DNA of 64,000 bases from Kribbella pittospori (GTDB lineage: Bacteria > Actinomycetota > Actinomycetes > Propionibacteriales > Kribbellaceae), in contig NZ_SJKB01000012.1 of assembly GCF_004331465.1 (NCBI RefSeq), forward strand, positions 186,001-250,000, given 5' to 3'. The translations under genes were made by a program, and so were the position numbers. The notes beneath the pieces are model-generated. The model was not told where the DNA came from, made no database searches, and saw nothing but the letters and a program-made list of their open reading frames with translations. Below are positions 7,902-16,007 of this stretch, in pieces. How positions within the stretch are numbered: position 1 is the stretch's first letter; each line of letters begins with the position of its first letter.

Positions 7902-10900
7902 AGCTGAGCGGTCTGGTCGACACCCTGATCACCGATCCGGTGGTGGCCCAGGCCGTTCGTGATGCCCGGAGTTCCACCCAGCCCGACGGCGTCACGACGC
8001 TGGACCTGAGCGCACCGGGCCCGATCCGGCCGGTTCTGCTGGCTGCGATCGCGTCCGAGCAGAAGGGCGCCGACCGTCCGGTGCTCGCTGTCACTGCGAC
8101 GTTCCGGGAGGCCGAGGAGCTCACCGAGGCGCTGCAGTGCCTCGTCGAGCCCGGCACGGTCGCCTACTACCCGGCCTGGGAGACCCTCCCGCACGAGCGG
8201 CTCTCGCCCAGGTCGGACACGGTCGGCCGTCGGCTCGCCGTACTGCGTCGGCTGGTGCACCCGGATCCGTCGGACGAGACCACCGGGCCGATCAAGATCC
8301 TGGTCGCGCCGGTTCGATCGGTGCTGCAGCCGCAGGTCGCCGGACTGGCCGACCTGAAGCCAGTGCAGTTGCATGTCGGCGACTCGGTCGAGCTCGAGGA
8401 CGTCGTCGAGCAGCTGGCCGGGGCGGCGTACCACCGGGTGGACCTGGTCGAGCGGCGCGGCGAGTTCGCGGTCCGCGGCGGCATCATCGACGTCTTCCCA
8501 CCGACCGAGGAGCACCCGCTGCGGGTCGACTTCTTCGGCGACGACATCGAGGAGATCCGGTACTTCGCGGTCGCCGACCAGCGGTCCCTGGAGATCGCCG
8601 AGCACGGACTGTGGGCTCCTCCGTGCCGTGAGTTGCTGCTGACCGACGAGGTTCGCGCCCGGGCCGCCGTACTGGCGAAGGAGCACCCGGAGCTGGCCGA
8701 GCTATTCGAGAAGCTGGCCGAAGGACATGCCGTCGAGGGCATGGAGTCGCTGGCTCCGGTGCTGGTCGACGAGATGGAGCTCTTGGTCGACTTGATGCCG
8801 GCCGGTACGCACGTCGTGGTCAGCGACCCGGAGCGCGTGCGGGCTCGGGCGCACGACCTGGTCGCGACCAGCCAGGAGTTCCTGGAGGCGTCGTGGGCGG
8901 CCGCTGCCGGTGGTGGCGAGGCCCCGATCGACCTGGGCGCGGCGGCGTACATGGCGCTCGGCGACGTCCGGGAGCATGCGCTGGCCAAGGGCCTGGCCTG
9001 GTGGAGCCTGTCGCCGTTCGCGGCCGCTCCGACCGACGCGCCGGAGCTGCGGGACTCGATGGGCGAGCGGATCTCGTTCGACATCGACCTGGACGCCGGT
9101 GCGGTCCGGAGCCGGGTGATCGCGGCGCACGAGGTCGACCCGTACCGCGGTGAGACTGCGGCCGCGGTCGAGGACGTCCGCGCCTGGCTGCGCGACGGCT
9201 GGCGGGTCGTCTGCGTCACCGAGGGCCATGGTCCCGCGCAGCGCCTGGCCGAGGTCTTCTCCGAGGCTGAGCTGCCGGCCCGCGCGGTCGACGGGATCGA
9301 GGAGATCCCGGCGCCAGGCGTCGTACTGATCTCGCAGGGTCAGCTGGACCACGGATTCATTGCCGAGGGCATCAAGTTCGCCGTACTCACCGAGAACGAC
9401 CTGGCCGGTCAGCGCTCGGCGGCCGAACGGCGTTCGCAGCAGCGGATGCCTTCGCGCCGGAAGAAGACGATCGACCCGCTGGAGCTGCAGCCCGGCGACT
9501 ACGTCGTGCACGAGCAGCACGGCGTCGGCCGGTACGTCGAGATGATGCAGCGGACCGTCGGCACCGGTGCCCAGCGCGCCACCCGCGAGTACGTCGTGAT
9601 CGAGTTCGCGCCGAGCAAGCGCGGCCAACCCGGCGACCGGCTGTACGTGCCGACCGACCAGCTCGACCAGGTCACCCGGTACGTCGGTGGCGAGCAGCCG
9701 TCCCTCGACAAGATGGGTGGCGGCGACTGGGCCAAGCGCAAGGGCCGTGCGCGCAAGGCGGTCCGGCAGATCGCCGGCGAGCTGATCAAGCTGTACGCCG
9801 CCCGCCAGGCGACCAAGGGCCATGCGTTCGCCAAGGACACCCCGTGGCAGCGCGAGCTCGAGGACGCGTTCCCGTTCGTCGAGACACCGGATCAGCTGGC
9901 CACCATCGACGACGTCAAGCACGACATGGAACGCATCACGCCGATGGACCGGATCGTGTGTGGCGACGTCGGCTACGGCAAGACCGAGATCGCCGTACGT
10001 GCTGCCTTCAAGGCGGTGCAGGACGGCAAGCAGGTCGCCGTACTGGTGCCGACAACGCTGCTGGTGCAGCAGCACTACGCGACCTTCGCCGAGCGGTACG
10101 CCGCCTTCCCGGTCAACGTGGCTCCGCTGTCGCGGTTCCAGACCGACAAGGAGGCCAAGGCCACGCTGGACGGGCTGGCCGACGGGTCGATCGACGTCGT
10201 GATCGGCACGCACCGGTTGCTGTCGGGTGAGGTGAACTTCAAGGACCTCGGGCTGGTCGTCGTCGACGAGGAGCAGCGGTTCGGCGTCGAGGCCAAGGAG
10301 CAGCTGAAGCGGCTGCGGACGGCGGTCGACGTACTGACGATGTCGGCGACGCCGATCCCGCGGACCCTGGAGATGTCGATCACCGGGATCCGGGAGATGT
10401 CCACGATCGCGACGCCGCCGGAGGAGCGGCACCCGGTGCTGACGTTCGTCGGCGCGTACGAGGAGGGCCAGGTCACCGCCGCGATCCGGCGCGAGCTGCT
10501 CCGCGAGGGCCAGGTCTTCGTCGTCCACAACCGGGTCAACACGATCGAGAAGGCAGCCGCCCGGATCCGCCAGCTGGTCCCCGAGGCCCGCGTTTCGGTG
10601 GCCCACGGCCAGATGAACGAGCACACGCTCGAGAACGTGATCCAGGGCTTCTGGGAGAAGCAGTCCGACGTGATCGTCTGTACGACGATCGTCGAGTCCG
10701 GCATCGACATCTCGAACGCCAACACGATGATCGTGGAGCGGTCCGACCTGCTCGGCCTGTCCCAGCTGCACCAGCTCCGCGGCCGGGTCGGCCGTGGCCG
10801 CGAACGCGCGTACGCGTACTTCTTCTTCCCGCCGGAGAAGCCGCTCACCGAGACCGCGCACGACCGGCTGGCCACGATCGCGCAGCACGCCGATCTGGGC

Positions 10901-11536
10901 GGTGGGATGGCGGTCGCGATGAAGGACCTGGAGATCCGCGGCGCCGGGAACCTGCTCGGCGGCGAACAGTCCGGGCACATCGCCGACGTCGGCTTCGACC
11001 TGTACGTCCGGCTGGTCGGCGAAGCGGTCGCGGAGTACCGCGGTGACACCCAGGTCGAGGAGCCCGAGGTCAAGATCGAGCTGCCGATCGATGCGCACCT
11101 GCCGCACGACTACATCCCGTCGCAGCGGCTGCGGCTGGAGATGTACCAGCGGCTCGCGGCGGTCCGAGACGACGAGGGCATCGCCGAGCTGGTCGAGGAA
11201 CTGCATGACCGGTACGGCGACATCCCGCAGCCGGTGCTGAACCTGATCGAGGTGGCGAAGTTCCGCAACCACGCCCGCCGGGCAGGGCTGCACGACGTCA
11301 CCCTGCAGGGGAATCTGATCCGGTTCGGACCGGTCGAGCTGCCCGATTCGAAGGTGCTGCGGCTGAACAGGCTGTACCCGAAGAGTCTGGTGAAGCCGCA
11401 ACTGCGTACGATCCTGGTGCCGAGACCTGCCACCCGGCCGGTCGCCGGTCAGCCGCTCCGTGACCAGGAGTTGCTGCAATGGTGCACCCGGTTGATCGAT
11501 GACGTGATCGCCGAGCCGATCGGGGTGCCGGCGTGA
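7898..11536 (+). CDS. mfd: Transcription-repair coupling factor Mfd
   Basis: A 1212-residue ATP-driven DNA translocase that removes RNA polymerase stalled at lesions and recruits UvrA. The N-terminal UvrB-like module runs to about residue 300 (AYYPAWETLPHERLSP, FAVRGGIIDVFPPTEE). The RNA-polymerase-interacting domain is near residues 520-600 (LQPGDYVVHEQHGVGRY). The RecG-like motor follows with Walker A GDVGYGKTEIA near residue 689, the DEEQ box VVDEEQRFGVEAKEQ, TMSATPIPRTLEMS and QLRGRVGRGRERAYAYFF. The C-terminal TRCF domain is present. It overlaps pth by 4 bp. All parts are complete. Confidence 0.98.
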   Translation: MKLSGLVDTLITDPVVAQAVRDARSSTQPDGVTTLDLSAPGPIRPVLLAAIASEQKGADRPVLAVTATFREAEELTEALQCLVEPGTVAYYPAWETLPHERLSPRSDTVGRRLAVLRRLVHPDPSDETTGPIKILVAPVRSVLQPQVAGLADLKPVQLHVGDSVELEDVVEQLAGAAYHRVDLVERRGEFAVRGGIIDVFPPTEEHPLRVDFFGDDIEEIRYFAVADQRSLEIAEHGLWAPPCRELLLTDEVRARAAVLAKEHPELAELFEKLAEGHAVEGMESLAPVLVDEMELLVDLMPAGTHVVVSDPERVRARAHDLVATSQEFLEASWAAAAGGGEAPIDLGAAAYMALGDVREHALAKGLAWWSLSPFAAAPTDAPELRDSMGERISFDIDLDAGAVRSRVIAAHEVDPYRGETAAAVEDVRAWLRDGWRVVCVTEGHGPAQRLAEVFSEAELPARAVDGIEEIPAPGVVLISQGQLDHGFIAEGIKFAVLTENDLAGQRSAAERRSQQRMPSRRKKTIDPLELQPGDYVVHEQHGVGRYVEMMQRTVGTGAQRATREYVVIEFAPSKRGQPGDRLYVPTDQLDQVTRYVGGEQPSLDKMGGGDWAKRKGRARKAVRQIAGELIKLYAARQATKGHAFAKDTPWQRELEDAFPFVETPDQLATIDDVKHDMERITPMDRIVCGDVGYGKTEIAVRAAFKAVQDGKQVAVLVPTTLLVQQHYATFAERYAAFPVNVAPLSRFQTDKEAKATLDGLADGSIDVVIGTHRLLSGEVNFKDLGLVVVDEEQRFGVEAKEQLKRLRTAVDVLTMSATPIPRTLEMSITGIREMSTIATPPEERHPVLTFVGAYEEGQVTAAIRRELLREGQVFVVHNRVNTIEKAAARIRQLVPEARVSVAHGQMNEHTLENVIQGFWEKQSDVIVCTTIVESGIDISNANTMIVERSDLLGLSQLHQLRGRVGRGRERAYAYFFFPPEKPLTETAHDRLATIAQHADLGGGMAVAMKDLEIRGAGNLLGGEQSGHIADVGFDLYVRLVGEAVAEYRGDTQVEEPEVKIELPIDAHLPHDYIPSQRLRLEMYQRLAAVRDDEGIAELVEELHDRYGDIPQPVLNLIEVAKFRNHARRAGLHDVTLQGNLIRFGPVELPDSKVLRLNRLYPKSLVKPQLRTILVPRPATRPVAGQPLRDQELLQWCTRLIDDVIAEPIGVPA

Positions 11537-11564
11537 ACCTGGACGGAAGACACGAGGAGATTCG

Positions 11565-12194
11565 GTGAGTACATCGCGACGGCTTCGGGCGATCGGTGTG
11601 GCAGCGGCCATGGTGCTGCTGGCCGGCGGCTGCGCGGCGGGAACGCACCCGGGTGCGGCGGCTGTGGTCGGCGGGACCGAGATCAGCGTCGGCGACGTCG
11701 ACGAGACCTCGCGCGCGGTCACCAATGCTCTCGGCCAGGACTTCACCGCCGGCGTCACGCTGAGCGAGATGGTCAACTCGGTGCTGGTGTCCAAGGTCAG
11801 CGAAGAGAAGTCGATCTCGGTCAGCGACGCCGAGACCGCCCAGGCCGCGAAGCTCGTTGTCGGCGACGAGACGGCGTTCCAGAAGTTCCAGGCGAATCCG
11901 GTGTCGCGCGACTTCCTGAATGATGTCGCCAAGGCGGCGGTCGCCACCATCAAGCTCGGCGGCGGCTCCGGCGTGAACGACCCGCAGGCGCAGCAGAAGC
12001 AGCAGGACGGCATGGCGGTCGTCAAGGACGCGTCGAAGAACATCGACGTCAGCATCGCGCCGCGGTTCGGCCAGTGGACCGACGGCGCCATCGACGGCAA
12101 GGTCTCCGGCTCGCTGTCCGAGGAGTCCGACCAGGCCAAGGCGAAGCGCCAGGCCCAGGAACAGCAGCAGCAACAGCAGCAGGGCCAGGGCTGA
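11565..12194 (+). CDS. SurA-N-like lipoprotein
   Basis: A 209-residue lipoprotein. The lipobox LLAGGC puts the lipidated Cys at residue 23, after an Arg-rich start and a hydrophobic run, so it should be anchored on the outer face of the membrane. The mature part starts with VVGGTEISVGDVDET, the entry sequence of SurA/PrsA-type chaperone N-terminal domains, but no peptidyl-prolyl isomerase domain follows. The end is Lys/Gln-rich and closes in a poly-Gln run (CAG/CAA repeats, 12159-12182). It sits between mfd and mazG. A folding role at the membrane is inferred. The GTG at 11565 has GAGGAGA upstream. Confidence 0.8.
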   Translation: MSTSRRLRAIGVAAAMVLLAGGCAAGTHPGAAAVVGGTEISVGDVDETSRAVTNALGQDFTAGVTLSEMVNSVLVSKVSEEKSISVSDAETAQAAKLVVGDETAFQKFQANPVSRDFLNDVAKAAVATIKLGGGSGVNDPQAQQKQQDGMAVVKDASKNIDVSIAPRFGQWTDGAIDGKVSGSLSEESDQAKAKRQAQEQQQQQQQGQG

Positions 12195-12203
12195 GGCTCC
12201 CGT

Positions 12204-13196
12204 ATGACCACTGGTGGGATCAAGGTGGTCCTCACCAGCCCTCGGGTGGCGCCGGGCCTGCTGACTCGCGCCGCCTGGCAGGTGCTGGGCGACGCCGACG
12301 AGATCGGCGCCTCGGGCGGTCCGTCACGCCCTGACGTCCAGGCCGTGGTCGGCTCCGGGCTGGTCGTGACCCAGGTCGAAGGCGGCGTCGGCGAGGCGTG
12401 GACCTGGCTGTCAGCCGCGGCCTCCTCAGGCCGTCAGGTCGCCTGGCTCGTCGGTGAGGACGGCGAGCCAGGTCTACTGCGAGTCGTCGCCGACCAGGTC
12501 AGCCGTGAGCCGCGGCCGTCGTACGACGTGGAGATCCTGCACGGCTCGTACGACGTACCCGGCGCTCGACTCATCGACCTCGTCCGCGTGATGGACCGCC
12601 TCCGCCGCAACTGCCCCTGGGACCAGGAACAGACCCACGAGACGCTGGCGAAGTACCTCCTCGAGGAAACCTACGAAACCCTCGAAGCCATCGACACCGG
12701 CAACCGCCCCCACCTCCGCGAAGAACTGGGCGACCTGCTCCTCCAAGTAGCCTTCCACTCCCGCATCGCCGAGGAAGGTCTTCCCGACGATCCCGATGAC
12801 GCCTGGACCGTCGACGACGTGGCCGGCGACATCGTCGAGAAGCTGATCCGGCGCCACCCGCACGTCTTCGGCGACGAGAAGAACAAGGACCTAGTCGCGG
12901 TCGAAGCCAACTGGGAGACCATCAAAGCCGCCGAGAAGCAGCGCACGTCCGTCCTGGAGGGTATCCCGTTGGCCCTCCCGGCCCTGGCCCTGGCCGACAA
13001 GATCCTCGGCCGAGCCGCCAAGCTCATCGCAGAAGACGCCTCCACCCCGCCCCCAACCACCGACGCCGATCGAATCGGCCAGCAGCTCCTCGCCCTGGTC
13101 CGCGAATCCCGCGCCCTGGGCGTAGACCCCGAACAAGCACTCCGCGGCGCGGTCCGGTCGCTGGCAGACCAAATCCGCACCGCGGAGCAAAGCTGA
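12204..13196 (+). CDS. mazG: MazG nucleoside triphosphate pyrophosphohydrolase
   Basis: A 330-residue house-cleaning enzyme that hydrolyses (d)NTPs to the monophosphate. The N-terminal ~110 residues are an extension with no motif I recognise, common in actinobacterial MazG. The MazG domain starts at LVRVMDRLRRNCPWDQEQTH, followed by the metal-binding helices LLEETYETLEAI and REELGDLLLQVAFHSRIA, and a second helical part with VEANWETIKAAEK. The ATG at 12204 follows the lipoprotein stop by 9 bp. In mycobacteria lpqU and then eno follow mazG; here the next core gene, eno, is 8.8 kb away, so an accessory block lies between. Confidence 0.95.
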   Translation: MTTGGIKVVLTSPRVAPGLLTRAAWQVLGDADEIGASGGPSRPDVQAVVGSGLVVTQVEGGVGEAWTWLSAAASSGRQVAWLVGEDGEPGLLRVVADQVSREPRPSYDVEILHGSYDVPGARLIDLVRVMDRLRRNCPWDQEQTHETLAKYLLEETYETLEAIDTGNRPHLREELGDLLLQVAFHSRIAEEGLPDDPDDAWTVDDVAGDIVEKLIRRHPHVFGDEKNKDLVAVEANWETIKAAEKQRTSVLEGIPLALPALALADKILGRAAKLIAEDASTPPPTTDADRIGQQLLALVRESRALGVDPEQALRGAVRSLADQIRTAEQS

Positions 13197-13200
13197 CTAT

Positions 13201-13884
13201 CTAAGAGACCGCTACTAGATCGGTCGCGGTCGCCTTGAGCATGGAAGCCGTGCTCAAGGTGCATAGCCCGTAGACGATCGGCGTCTCACCCTCGAATGAC
13301 ACACCGAGCAGCGAAGCGTCTCGCCGCTCAACCGCGAGCGCATGCCGCTCCTCGGACACGAAGCCGATCCACGAGTACGACGACGTACTGCGCGGAAAGA
13401 TCTCAACCCCAGCCGGCACGGAGACATGCGCGTTAACCATCGTCAACGCCTCGGTCACCTTCTTCCCCCTGTCAATCCCGATCACGCTGTGAGCCTGCCA
13501 AACCTGGATGTGGTCCGGTGCCAGGCCCTCAGTAAGTCCACTGTCGGCCGCCAGCTTGCCCCCCAGCAGCTGATCGACATGGGCCGTCAGCCACAACGGT
13601 CCCACTCCCGCAACCCGCCCAGCAGGCAGGCTCGTCAAGTCGTCTACCCCATGAATTCGCACCGTTGGCGAACTCAGCACCCCCGGGTGCGTGCGGTTCT
13701 CCTGGGGAGAACGCACACAAGCCAGAACCTCCCGCGATCCATTCCACTCGCGAGTAATCGTCAGCGCCAACACGGGCTTGTATCTGACGACAGGTTCGGC
13801 AGACCCCGGCGTAAGCACGAGCGCATCGAGCCACTCACGCGGTACCCGCCCGAGGTCATGGTCAACACCAGTAGTGTCCATCAC
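13201..13884 (-). CDS. Unknown protein, second gene of the XRE operon (possible Nudix-like fold)
   Basis: A 226-227-residue soluble protein with no signal or membrane segment. I do not recognise a family. The N-terminal half (KPVLALTITREWNGSREV, then HPGVLSSPTVRI) has the look of a Nudix beta-sheet, in which a ligand-binding strand leads into a PG..S.P turn, but no Nudix box with its Glu residues follows. The start is GTG at 13884 or ATG at 13881; a GAGGAG ribosome site touches both and the XRE gene's TGA overlaps them, so it is translationally coupled to that gene and the two products likely work together. It is convergent with mazG, with 4 bp between the stops. Confidence 0.6.
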   Translation of the reverse strand: MMDTTGVDHDLGRVPREWLDALVLTPGSAEPVVRYKPVLALTITREWNGSREVLACVRSPQENRTHPGVLSSPTVRIHGVDDLTSLPAGRVAGVGPLWLTAHVDQLLGGKLAADSGLTEGLAPDHIQVWQAHSVIGIDRGKKVTEALTMVNAHVSVPAGVEIFPRSTSSYSWIGFVSEERHALAVERRDASLLGVSFEGETPIVYGLCTLSTASMLKATATDLVAVS

Positions 13885-15473
13885 TCCTCAATCTCTAAGC
13901 GTTCAAGTTCTGAGAAGAACCATTTCTTCTCCTCTGTCACGGCAGTCACCAGGAAATCGTTGAGACCTCGGACCGAGCTCTGTAGGTCTCGCCGACTGAA
14001 TGCCCTGCCAGCTGCATCGTCCTGGAGCGCCGCTTCCAAGAGACCGACGCTTGCGTCCCAGCCGTCGGGTTTCATGGATTTCTCCATCTCTTCGGCGCCT
14101 TCGATCGAGGCACCTGACGTCTCGTCCTGGTAGGCGCGAGGCGTCAGATCGAGATGGAACAGTCTGGGGACAACCGGCATCATCCGGCCGTGCTTGTCCG
14201 TCTTCTCAACGATCCAGAGTGATTCAGGCAACGGTATTTCCTGAATTGCACTGGCCGGCACATCGGCACCGTACTCGTCCAGAAGGCCGTGCCTGGCGGC
14301 ACGGATGAATATGTCCGGCTTGATGATCGCGTCAGGATGGTCTGCGATGAACTTGCGTCGCGCCGACTGACTGTTCGAAGTCGATCGGGGACCGCGTTCT
14401 CCGGTTCCTGTAACGTCCTCGTCGGATATGTGAGTACTAAAGAGCTGAAACTTCTTCGATTTGGGATCCTTCGGCAAAAGGATCCTGCGCTCCAATGGGC
14501 GACCGGCGCGTTCTGCCACACCGTGGATCAACACCAATGCCACCCCAAAGCCGAAGCGGCCAGTAGTCTCGTCCCCAGCGGCGGCTTCCGACCGCTCGGA
14601 GTCGGTCCCGAGTTGGAAGTAGCTGGACAGCCTGTGCTCGGCAATAGGGGTGGCCGGAGTCGATTCGGTAGCTCGATCGACGACGACTACCGCCTTCAGG
14701 TGTGTCAGCGTCTGGTCGTCGGAAGTCAGCTTGCTGAAGTGATCTTGGATCAACCGGATGAAGGACTGATCTCGGGATACCGCGACAGGCAGTGCGCCGA
14801 AGTTCGGCTCGATGTTCGGCAGCGACGGCCAGACAGCGCACTGGATTCCATCGGCGGCTCCGACGAGTACGAAGGACTGCCGGATGTCGTCCGATTCGTA
14901 GAGTTTGATGTCGAACCCGAGGGCGGCGTCCGTCGGACGAAGACGCCCGCCGATTGCGAGAGCCTCGAAGATCCTGGTGATCTGATTCTGTACAGCCCAG
15001 GCGGGCACTCTGGTCCCAGCCGACCCACGTAGTTGCGCTTGACGCGCACGGGTCGGGAAGACGATGTTCACCCTTGATGGCAGATGCGGGCGTGCGTCGT
15101 GAAGGAGACCTAGGATGTCGAGCTCGTCAGCGACGACGATCTCGAGCCGGTCCAGCAATGGAGCCCTGAGGAGGGCCTGGAGACGGGCGTTTCGGGTGTT
15201 CGGGTGTACTTCCACTGGTGAGGACGTGAGCTGCGCCTGGGTGAGCATCTCGAGCTCGGGGAGATCCAGCGTTTCGGCGAGGTTAACGGCGAGATCCAGC
15301 GAGAGATCCTGATTCTCGCGCTCGATCCGGTTGATCACGTAACGGGTGACTCCGACTCGGACGCCGAGCGCTTCCTGGCTCATCTTCCGCTTCTTGCGAG
15401 CGACGCGGATCTGGTCGGCGATCGTGCGTCGGAGTTCGCGAGGATCGTCCGGGCCAACGGGTATCTCGGTCAT
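13881..15473 (-). CDS. XRE-family regulator with large unknown C-terminal region
   Basis: A 530-residue protein. Residues ~13-70 are a clear XRE helix-turn-helix (IADQIRVARKKRKMSQEALG, then VTRYVINRIERENQDLS). Residues ~95-215 are a separate alpha/beta region (LLDRLEIVVADELDILGLL ... FDIKLYESDDIRQSFVLVG) that resembles the phospholipase-D-like sensor domains attached to some actinobacterial XRE proteins, without a visible HKD pair. Residues ~300-445 (ERRILLPKDPKSKKFQLFS, then ARHGLLDEYGADV) have a degenerate Nudix-like look. These two domain calls are tentative. The ATG at 15473 has AAGGAGAC upstream. It is probably the regulator of this locus and perhaps also its sensor. Confidence 0.75.
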   Translation of the reverse strand: MTEIPVGPDDPRELRRTIADQIRVARKKRKMSQEALGVRVGVTRYVINRIERENQDLSLDLAVNLAETLDLPELEMLTQAQLTSSPVEVHPNTRNARLQALLRAPLLDRLEIVVADELDILGLLHDARPHLPSRVNIVFPTRARQAQLRGSAGTRVPAWAVQNQITRIFEALAIGGRLRPTDAALGFDIKLYESDDIRQSFVLVGAADGIQCAVWPSLPNIEPNFGALPVAVSRDQSFIRLIQDHFSKLTSDDQTLTHLKAVVVVDRATESTPATPIAEHRLSSYFQLGTDSERSEAAAGDETTGRFGFGVALVLIHGVAERAGRPLERRILLPKDPKSKKFQLFSTHISDEDVTGTGERGPRSTSNSQSARRKFIADHPDAIIKPDIFIRAARHGLLDEYGADVPASAIQEIPLPESLWIVEKTDKHGRMMPVVPRLFHLDLTPRAYQDETSGASIEGAEEMEKSMKPDGWDASVGLLEAALQDDAAGRAFSRRDLQSSVRGLNDFLVTAVTEEKKWFFSELERLEIEE

Positions 15474-15524
15474 CGTCGTCTCCTTCTGAGAATCCTCGAG
15501 TCCTGACCGCGCCCTCGCGCGTTG

Positions 15525-15554
15525 ACACTAGGGGAGCCGTGAGACGGTGTGCAA
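15525..15554 (-). promoter_or_regulatory. Predicted promoter of the XRE operon
   Basis: On the minus strand, TTGCAC (15554-15549) is followed after 18 bases by TAGTGT (15530-15525), about 55 bp before the ATG at 15473. The -35 overlaps a TGTGCA hexamer at 15548-15553, one of five in this intergenic region, so a protein bound there would block RNA polymerase. This is read by eye and is not tested. Confidence 0.4.
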
Positions 15555-15880
15555 GCGACGCGCTGGAGTGTGCATCAACCGTGACTCGCCTCGTTGCCGC
15601 ATCATTCATGGCAGGCCGCAAGCGACTGTTTAACATTGTGCGCGAAGTGTGCGCCTGTGCATAGAGCATCCGCACGCCACGCACATTCTGGTTGACCCGT
15701 CTGCACAGGGCCTCTACTCTCAAGAGTGAGGCTCCAGCACGCAACGAAGCGTGCACGCAAAGAGAGGCGACCCGGTTGCAGCCGAGTCGCCTCGCATCAC
15801 AGACAAGCCGTCGACTTCAGCAAAAGTGAGGGTCGAGCCAGTGATGACACACAAGCCTAACGCATGTCGCGCGATGTGCA
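15548..15880. repeat. Cluster of TGTGCA/TGCACA hexamers, candidate operators
   Basis: TGTGCA occurs at 15548-15553, 15569-15574, 15656-15661 and 15875-15880, and its complement TGCACA at 15702-15707. A related GTGCAC palindrome lies at 15751-15756. A uniform-base estimate predicts about 0.2 such hexamers in this length, so five is a clear excess. Two of them overlap the predicted promoters of the XRE operon and the membrane operon. Two longer variants share AACATTGTGCGCG (15632) and AACATAGTGCGCG (15880). The likely reader is the XRE regulator encoded next door, by inference. Confidence 0.45.
15692..15720 (+). promoter_or_regulatory. Predicted promoter of the OmpA-like/four-TM operon
   Basis: TTGACC (15692-15697), a 17-base spacer and TACTCT (15715-15720) make a good primary-sigma promoter on the plus strand. 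A TGCACA hexamer (15702-15707) sits in the spacer. Transcription would start near 15727 and leave a leader of about 280 nt before the start at 16008. The leader contains a perfect 8 bp stem (15764-15771 with 15786-15793) around a 14 nt loop. Confidence 0.45.
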
Positions 15881-16007
15881 ACATAGTGCGCGCAAATCGA
15901 TTCAACGAAGCGGCGGCGTCGGTCTCGGCGTTGCAGGCATCGGGTCGGCGGCTCTCGCTCCGCGGCTCCACACAGCACCTCCGGTCGCTGCCGACCGGAG
16001 GTGCGTG

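Noticed and set aside
8702..12235. A very long minus-strand open frame opposite mfd, the lipoprotein gene and others
   Set aside because: It is the antisense reading of GC-rich codons. Its composition is repetitive (Asp/Val/Arg/Leu), it has no motif or ribosome site, and mfd on the other strand is complete and unmistakable.
13201..16007. A toxin-antitoxin call for the XRE gene and its coupled 227-codon partner
   Set aside because: Both proteins are far larger than usual toxin-antitoxin components, and neither shows a known toxin fold; nothing supports growth inhibition.
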